Below are positions 60,385 through 64,000 of a DNA stretch of 64,000 nt, one piece after another (position 1 is the first letter of the stretch; every line of letters begins with the position of its first letter). The notes beneath the pieces were generated by a model. That model was not told the DNA's origin and ran no database searches. It saw nothing but the letters and a program-made list of their open reading frames with translations. The position numbers and the translations under genes are program-made. Source of the DNA: Paenibacillus sp. FSL H8-0332 (GTDB lineage Bacteria; Bacillota; Bacilli; Paenibacillales; Paenibacillaceae); contig NZ_CP150145.1 of the NCBI RefSeq assembly GCF_037963835.1, positions 2,976,001 to 3,040,000 of the forward strand. Reading direction: 5' to 3'.

Positions 60385-60449
60385 CGCTTTCAAGTGAAAC
60401 GTACTATCCATATGCTTGGAAAATGCTACTTATCTAAAATTTGAAAGCG
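60385..60449. promoter_or_regulatory. Inverted CGCTTTCAA / TTGAAAGCG sites
   Basis: CGCTTTCAA (60385-60393) and TTGAAAGCG (60441-60449) are exact reverse complements about 50 bp apart before the ROK gene. The first also contains TTTCAAGTGAAA. TGAAAGCG is the half of a CcpA cre site, but the other half is poor in both. They may be operators for a LacI-type or ROK regulator. Confidence 0.4.
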
Positions 60450-60506
60450 CATAATAAGAGAAGAGAGGCTAGAGCATTCTAATGGGAGAAAGAAGGACGG
60501 GGCAGA

Positions 60507-61496
60507 ATGGACAAATACATAGTCGGTATTGACCTGGGCGGAACCAATATAAAGGCAGGCCTATTCGATGAGCATTTCACAGCGCTAGAGGAGCTATCTA
60601 TACCCACAGAAGCGCAGCTTGGTCCGGCGCATGTGCTGGAGCGGATCAGGCTTGCCGTTACGCAGCTATGTGCAGAAAGCGGGACTTACGAGTCGCAGAT
60701 TGCCTGTATGGGCATGGGAATTCCTGGCCTGCTCGACCCGGAGGAAGGACTGTCGGTCTTTTCACCGAATTTTCCCGCCTGGGAGCAGGTCCATGTGGTC
60801 AACGAAATGAAGCCGTACTACAGCTTCGATGTCTACATAGATAACGATGTGCGGGTTAATCTCTACGGGGAATGGCAACGGGGGGCCGGACAAGGGCATA
60901 ACCATCTGATCCTGCTTACACTCGGCACAGGCCTCGGCTCAGGGATGGTTCATGACGGCAAGGTGCTCTACGGGACAACCTTCAGCGCTGGTGAAATCGG
61001 GCATATGAATATGTTCCGGCAGGGACGGCCCTGCCGCTGCGGAAGCTCTGGATGCCTGGGGCGGTATGTGTCTGCGGTGGGGATGGTGAATACTTTTAAG
61101 GAGAAGCTGGGGGCAGGTAGGGTCAGCCTGATTCAGACCTGGACCAAGCAAGACCAGGAGCAGATTACGGCGAAGATGATTTCTGAGGCTTATGATCTGG
61201 GAGACCTGCTGGCAGTTGAGGTTATGCATGAGACGGGGGAGCTGCTGGGATTTGGGCTGGCAAATGTGATCAATCTGTTGAACCCGGAGCTGATTATTAT
61301 CGGGGGCGGCATGGCCGCAGCAGGAGACCGCCTCCTGAATAGTGTCCGCGATACCGTAAATGCCCATGCGCTGAAGCTGTCCGCTAGCCGGTGCCGGATT
61401 GTTCAGGCTGAGCTGGGCAGCCGAGCGGGTACGCTGGGTGCGGCTGTGTATGCTTATCAGAAACATAAGCATGTTCAACTAAACCATTCTAATTGA
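60507..61496 (+). CDS. ROK family sugar kinase
   Basis: The 329-residue protein has the ATP phosphate-binding motif GIDLGGTNIKAG, the sugar and catalytic region NDVRVNLYGEW (Asn-Asp), the LTLGTGLGSGMV motif, EIGHMN, and the ROK zinc motif CRCGSSGCL. It has no helix-turn-helix, so it is a kinase rather than a repressor. Probably a glucokinase or related hexokinase. The start has GAAGGACGGGG. Confidence 0.9.
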   Translation: MDKYIVGIDLGGTNIKAGLFDEHFTALEELSIPTEAQLGPAHVLERIRLAVTQLCAESGTYESQIACMGMGIPGLLDPEEGLSVFSPNFPAWEQVHVVNEMKPYYSFDVYIDNDVRVNLYGEWQRGAGQGHNHLILLTLGTGLGSGMVHDGKVLYGTTFSAGEIGHMNMFRQGRPCRCGSSGCLGRYVSAVGMVNTFKEKLGAGRVSLIQTWTKQDQEQITAKMISEAYDLGDLLAVEVMHETGELLGFGLANVINLLNPELIIIGGGMAAAGDRLLNSVRDTVNAHALKLSASRCRIVQAELGSRAGTLGAAVYAYQKHKHVQLNHSN

Positions 61497-61793
61497 GCGA
61501 AAATTCGAGTGCGGCTGGCCGCATCCACCTGATGCAAAACTATTGAAATGCAATAATTCACCATATGTCCATATAAAAGCCCGGAATCGACATGAATCGT
61601 CAAATTAACCCAATGAATATAGTAACTTACAGGCGATATACTGATAACAGCGCAGAATACTGGAATATATATCCTTCTCTTTTAAGGAAGCAGCATGGAT
61701 GATACTGCGAATTATAATCACGGGCAGATTGAATGTACCGTCATGCAGCTTGCTGAAGGTATTCATGCGTTCGTTTAAGGAGCCGTTAATGTT
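61497..61793. other. Gene-free region
   Basis: No convincing gene, terminator or promoter is seen, apart from a small hairpin just after the ROK stop (TGCGGC-TGGCCGCA, about 61510-61524). Short ORFs lack ribosome sites. Confidence 0.4.
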
Positions 61794-62726
61794 ATGAATC
61801 TCGTAATTGGGGGCAATGGCGGTCTGGGCCATTCCATCACACAAGAATTACTGTCACGGGGCAAGCTAGTGACGGCTACATACCACCGTTCCAGTCAGGC
61901 TCTGCGCAGGCTGAAGGGGCCGCTGCTGACCCTGGCGGCAGTAGATGTAATGAATGAGAAGGTGCTTGCTGAAGTACTTAATGGGAAGACAACTGTCTAT
62001 TTCTGCCTTAATGTGCCGTATCAGGATTGGTACTCATTCATGCCAGAGGCGCTTGAGCGGGTGACGCGCTTGCTTAAAACTGGTCAGACGCTGGTATTTC
62101 CGGGCAATATCTACGGTTACGGCAAGCTCCAATATCTTCCGGCGGATGAACGCCATCCGAAGGAGGCGCGAACCCGCAAGGGGAAGCTGCGGAATCAACT
62201 GGAGAAGCTACTTGAGACAGAGGCTGCGCAGCGCGGTTTCCGTTACGTGATTCCGCGATATCCGAATTGTTACGGTCCCAATGTCACGAACCGATTATTC
62301 GGACCGATCTTCAGCGGAGCCCTTCAGGCCAGAACGATTAAGTGGCCGGTGAAGCTGGATGTCCCGCATGATCTGGTCTATATCCGCGATGCGGCCAGAG
62401 CTGCCGTGCTGCTGGCGGAGAGCGGAGAACAGGGGGAGTGGCATGTGTCCGGCTCCGGCGCTATTGAGGGGCGGCAATTCCTGATGAACATCCAGCGTGC
62501 GGCAGGCAGTCCGGGGAAGTACTGTGCGGTGCCGGGCTGGTCAGTCGGATTAGCCGGTATGTTCAATAAGGAAGCTAATGAATTCCATGAGCTTCTGTAT
62601 GAATTCGAGTATCCTCTGCTGCTGAATGATAATAAATTCATGAAACGGTTTCCTGAATATAATCCGACATCGTATAAAAATGCCATTAAGGAAACCATAG
62701 AATGGTTCCGTGAAGAACTGGGATAG
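61794..62726 (+). CDS. NAD-dependent epimerase/dehydratase family protein
   Basis: The 310-residue protein has an N-terminal Rossmann site (NLVIGGNGGLGHSITQELLSRG), FPGNIYGYG (active-site Tyr region) and PRYPNCYGP. The YxxxK spacing of classical epimerases is not clear, so it may be an atypical extended SDR with nucleotide-sugar or other substrate. The ATG follows AAGGAG at a long spacing (about 12 bases). Confidence 0.82.
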   Translation: MNLVIGGNGGLGHSITQELLSRGKLVTATYHRSSQALRRLKGPLLTLAAVDVMNEKVLAEVLNGKTTVYFCLNVPYQDWYSFMPEALERVTRLLKTGQTLVFPGNIYGYGKLQYLPADERHPKEARTRKGKLRNQLEKLLETEAAQRGFRYVIPRYPNCYGPNVTNRLFGPIFSGALQARTIKWPVKLDVPHDLVYIRDAARAAVLLAESGEQGEWHVSGSGAIEGRQFLMNIQRAAGSPGKYCAVPGWSVGLAGMFNKEANEFHELLYEFEYPLLLNDNKFMKRFPEYNPTSYKNAIKETIEWFREELG

Positions 62727-62840
62727 CGGAATTAGCCAAGGGAAATGAGCGGCGGTGCTTTTATAACAGGCTTGCAGAATTGTACGCCTTCCCGGGTTGC
62801 ATGATATGCTATAGGCAGTAATCACACGGGAGGTAATAGG

Positions 62841-63371
62841 ATGACACGCGATATACAGCATGTGCCTTATGGTTATGAACCGCCAGCGAATGAACGTAAG
62901 GGAACGCTGATCTTCTATGATTCCTTCGAGCATATATCGGATATGGAGCTGCTTAAGGCGGCGGAGACGGCAGTGGAGCGCAAGTTCACGAAGCTGGTGC
63001 TCTACCCGCTGCATGAAGAAACCGTCCGGCGGATGACGAAGGAGCCGGTGAAAGCTTGGTATAAGCGGGACGACCGGCTGCATGAGTGGAAAAAAGACCA
63101 GGGACAATCCTTCATCACCGTGGAGAGCCTCGAAGGTAAGCGGAAGAAATATACCCCGCTGGATTCGGCGCTGCGCCATATCAGCGACATCTATCCCGCA
63201 CCGTATTTTCTCTATCTGACTCCAGAGATGGCGATTCTGTTCGCTTCCTTCTCCTCCTTCGAGGAGTGGATAGTCAAGCTGCGCCTGCTGCTCTCCGAAG
63301 AGCCGGAAGAGGTCAATCCGCGCCTGGAAAAGTTCCGTCACCGCTGGGATGTGGCAGGCAGGGAACGCTGA
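62841..63371 (+). CDS. Unrecognised 176-residue protein
   Basis: I do not recognise the family. The protein is mixed alpha/beta and charged, and its first half (KGTLIFYDSFEHISDMELLKAAETAVERKFTKLVLYPLHEETVRRM) looks like a nucleotide-binding alpha/beta layer. A stretch YKRDDRLHEWKKDQGQSF follows. There is no signal or membrane segment. GGGAGGTAA precedes the ATG. A second small gene follows after 48 bp and may be co-transcribed. Confidence 0.75.
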   Translation: MTRDIQHVPYGYEPPANERKGTLIFYDSFEHISDMELLKAAETAVERKFTKLVLYPLHEETVRRMTKEPVKAWYKRDDRLHEWKKDQGQSFITVESLEGKRKKYTPLDSALRHISDIYPAPYFLYLTPEMAILFASFSSFEEWIVKLRLLLSEEPEEVNPRLEKFRHRWDVAGRER

Positions 63372-63419
63372 ACGGGTTACACCTTGGATTCTGAGTATAA
63401 TTCCGTGAGGAGGATAAGC

Positions 63420-63761
63420 ATGGGAGAGTCTTATCAACTGAATGTCGAATTGCAGCCGAGTGAAGTAATCATGCGGATCAAAGAGGGGATGACACAGCGG
63501 TCGGAGCTTCTGTATGAGGAGCTTAACGACCTGGGGAATGGCCGGATGATCGGGACGCTGATCTATGAACGCTTCTACTTCCGGTCCAGAAATCAGGCGG
63601 CGCTGGTAATCATCGTGGATAATCTGCGGGGAACGGGCAGTAATGTCCGTCTCATTCCGGCAGGCGCCTCCCAAGGCCTGGTTCTTAAGATGGATTGGGG
63701 CGCAGGCCAGAGTTTCGCATCTACAGTGGAAGAGATCCTTGAAGATTACGTAGTCAAGTAA
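63420..63761 (+). CDS. Unrecognised 113-residue protein
   Basis: A small mixed alpha/beta protein with an N-terminal strand (SYQLNVELQPSEVIMRIKEGM), a long strand pair (ERFYFRSRNQAALVIIVDNL) and a C-terminal helix (FASTVEEILEDY). It may belong to a DUF6054-like family, but I am not sure. ATG 63420 follows GAGGAGGA; the ORF extends upstream without support. A strong hairpin follows. Confidence 0.7.
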   Translation: MGESYQLNVELQPSEVIMRIKEGMTQRSELLYEELNDLGNGRMIGTLIYERFYFRSRNQAALVIIVDNLRGTGSNVRLIPAGASQGLVLKMDWGAGQSFASTVEEILEDYVVK

Positions 63762-63784
63762 GCCGGGAAGAAAATGAGTGAACT

Positions 63785-63845
63785 CAGGCCAGCCAAGCCT
63801 TGACAGCAGTGTTCGACTGCTGTAAGGACTGGCTGGCCTGTTCTG
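63785..63845. terminator. Long hairpin between convergent genes
   Basis: CAGGCCAGCC (63785-63794) pairs with GGCTGGCCTG (63831-63840), and inner arms ACAGCAGT/ACTGCTGT extend the stem. It lies between convergent genes and may end both. Confidence 0.85.
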
Positions 63846-63886
63846 TGACAAGGTGTAGATGTGCGCAGCAGGAAGGAAATCCCGGA

Positions 63887-64000
63887 TTATTTGTGAAGCT
63901 CGGCCTGCTTGCGTCTGTATGTGTACATTCTCCACTGATAATGAATGAAGCAGCCGATGCAGAAGCCGAGTATGGCAACCGTTGCTGCGATTCCAACCAT
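63887..64000 (-). CDS. C-terminal fragment of a membrane protein (DUF4395-like), cut by window edge
   Basis: The last 37 codons of a minus-strand gene lie here. They encode a transmembrane segment (VGIAATVAILGFCIGCFIHY) and a basic tail (QWRMYTYRRKQAELHK). The pattern resembles the C terminus of DUF4395 membrane proteins. The rest, including the true start, lies beyond the window; the ATG at 64000 is probably internal. Confidence 0.6.
   Translation of the reverse strand: MVGIAATVAILGFCIGCFIHYQWRMYTYRRKQAELHK

Noticed and set aside
62550..63935. 461-residue minus-strand ORF
   Set aside because: It covers two plus-strand genes that have strong ribosome sites and ends in noise-like His/Arg/Ile-rich sequence.
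63784..63996. 70-residue minus-strand ORF at the right edge
   Set aside because: It crosses the long terminator hairpin; another minus-strand frame gives a transmembrane C terminus that is more convincing.

Overview
The window looks like chromosomal DNA of a Paenibacillus species (Bacillota, spore former, roughly 50% GC). The case rests on gene order and content: rsmD-coaD-ylbJ-ylbL-tmcAL-yceD-rpmF, then fapR-plsX-fabH-fabD-fabG-acpP-fabF-rnc-smc-ftsY, both typical of Bacillales. Strong AGGAGG-type ribosome binding sites, frequent TTG/GTG starts, sporulation genes and sigma-A promoters fit as well. No rRNA, tRNA, CRISPR array or intact insertion sequence was recognised.

Layout. 0-4.3 kb: a beta/gamma-crystallin-like protein, then a five-gene YtrA-type operon (two ABC ATPases, two permeases, a GntR repressor). 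4.4-7.3 kb: a PilZ protein, a Qnr-like pentapeptide-repeat protein and a dCache-GGDEF cyclase, so c-di-GMP genes at both ends of a short block. 7.4-12.2 kb: an accessory stretch of small genes: two YjcZ-like sporulation microproteins with a shared upstream sequence, an orphan endolysin/holin pair, an unrecognised 140-residue protein, a lipoprotein and small secreted or coiled-coil proteins. 12.4-30.2 kb: the conserved core (rRNA modification, CoA, sporulation membrane protein, fatty acid synthesis under FapR, RNase III, SMC, FtsY). A FapR operator lies in front of fapR and a short clean sigma-A promoter in front of yceD-rpmF.

30.2-40.9 kb: a repeat-bearing intergenic region; the CP-ATP-grasp / alpha-E / transglutaminase trio; an SDR; DUF1801, DUF2087, GIY-YIG and DUF1992 genes; helicase HrpB; and a stress protein behind a sigma-B-form promoter. 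40.9-43.4 kb: two repeat-rich non-coding regions around a marR-acetyltransferase operon whose promoter overlaps a 26-bp perfect palindrome. 43.4 kb: a homologue of the Bacillus subtilis replication terminator protein RTP, preceded by Ter-like sequences. This is the most notable item in the window.

43.8-50.9 kb: a YteA/DksA-like protein, a GpsB/DivIVA-like protein, a hybrid histidine kinase, and a glucose PTS locus (glcT, separate EIIA, EIICB) with a RAT antiterminator/terminator leader. 51-64 kb: a secreted copper-amine-oxidase-N-like protein; an ECF sigma / anti-sigma / ABC exporter operon; a divergent hxlR and GTP-cyclohydrolase-II-like pair; a second ABC-2 exporter (ATPase plus two permeases); a ROK kinase; an epimerase; two unrecognised small genes; and the 3' end of a membrane protein cut by the window edge.
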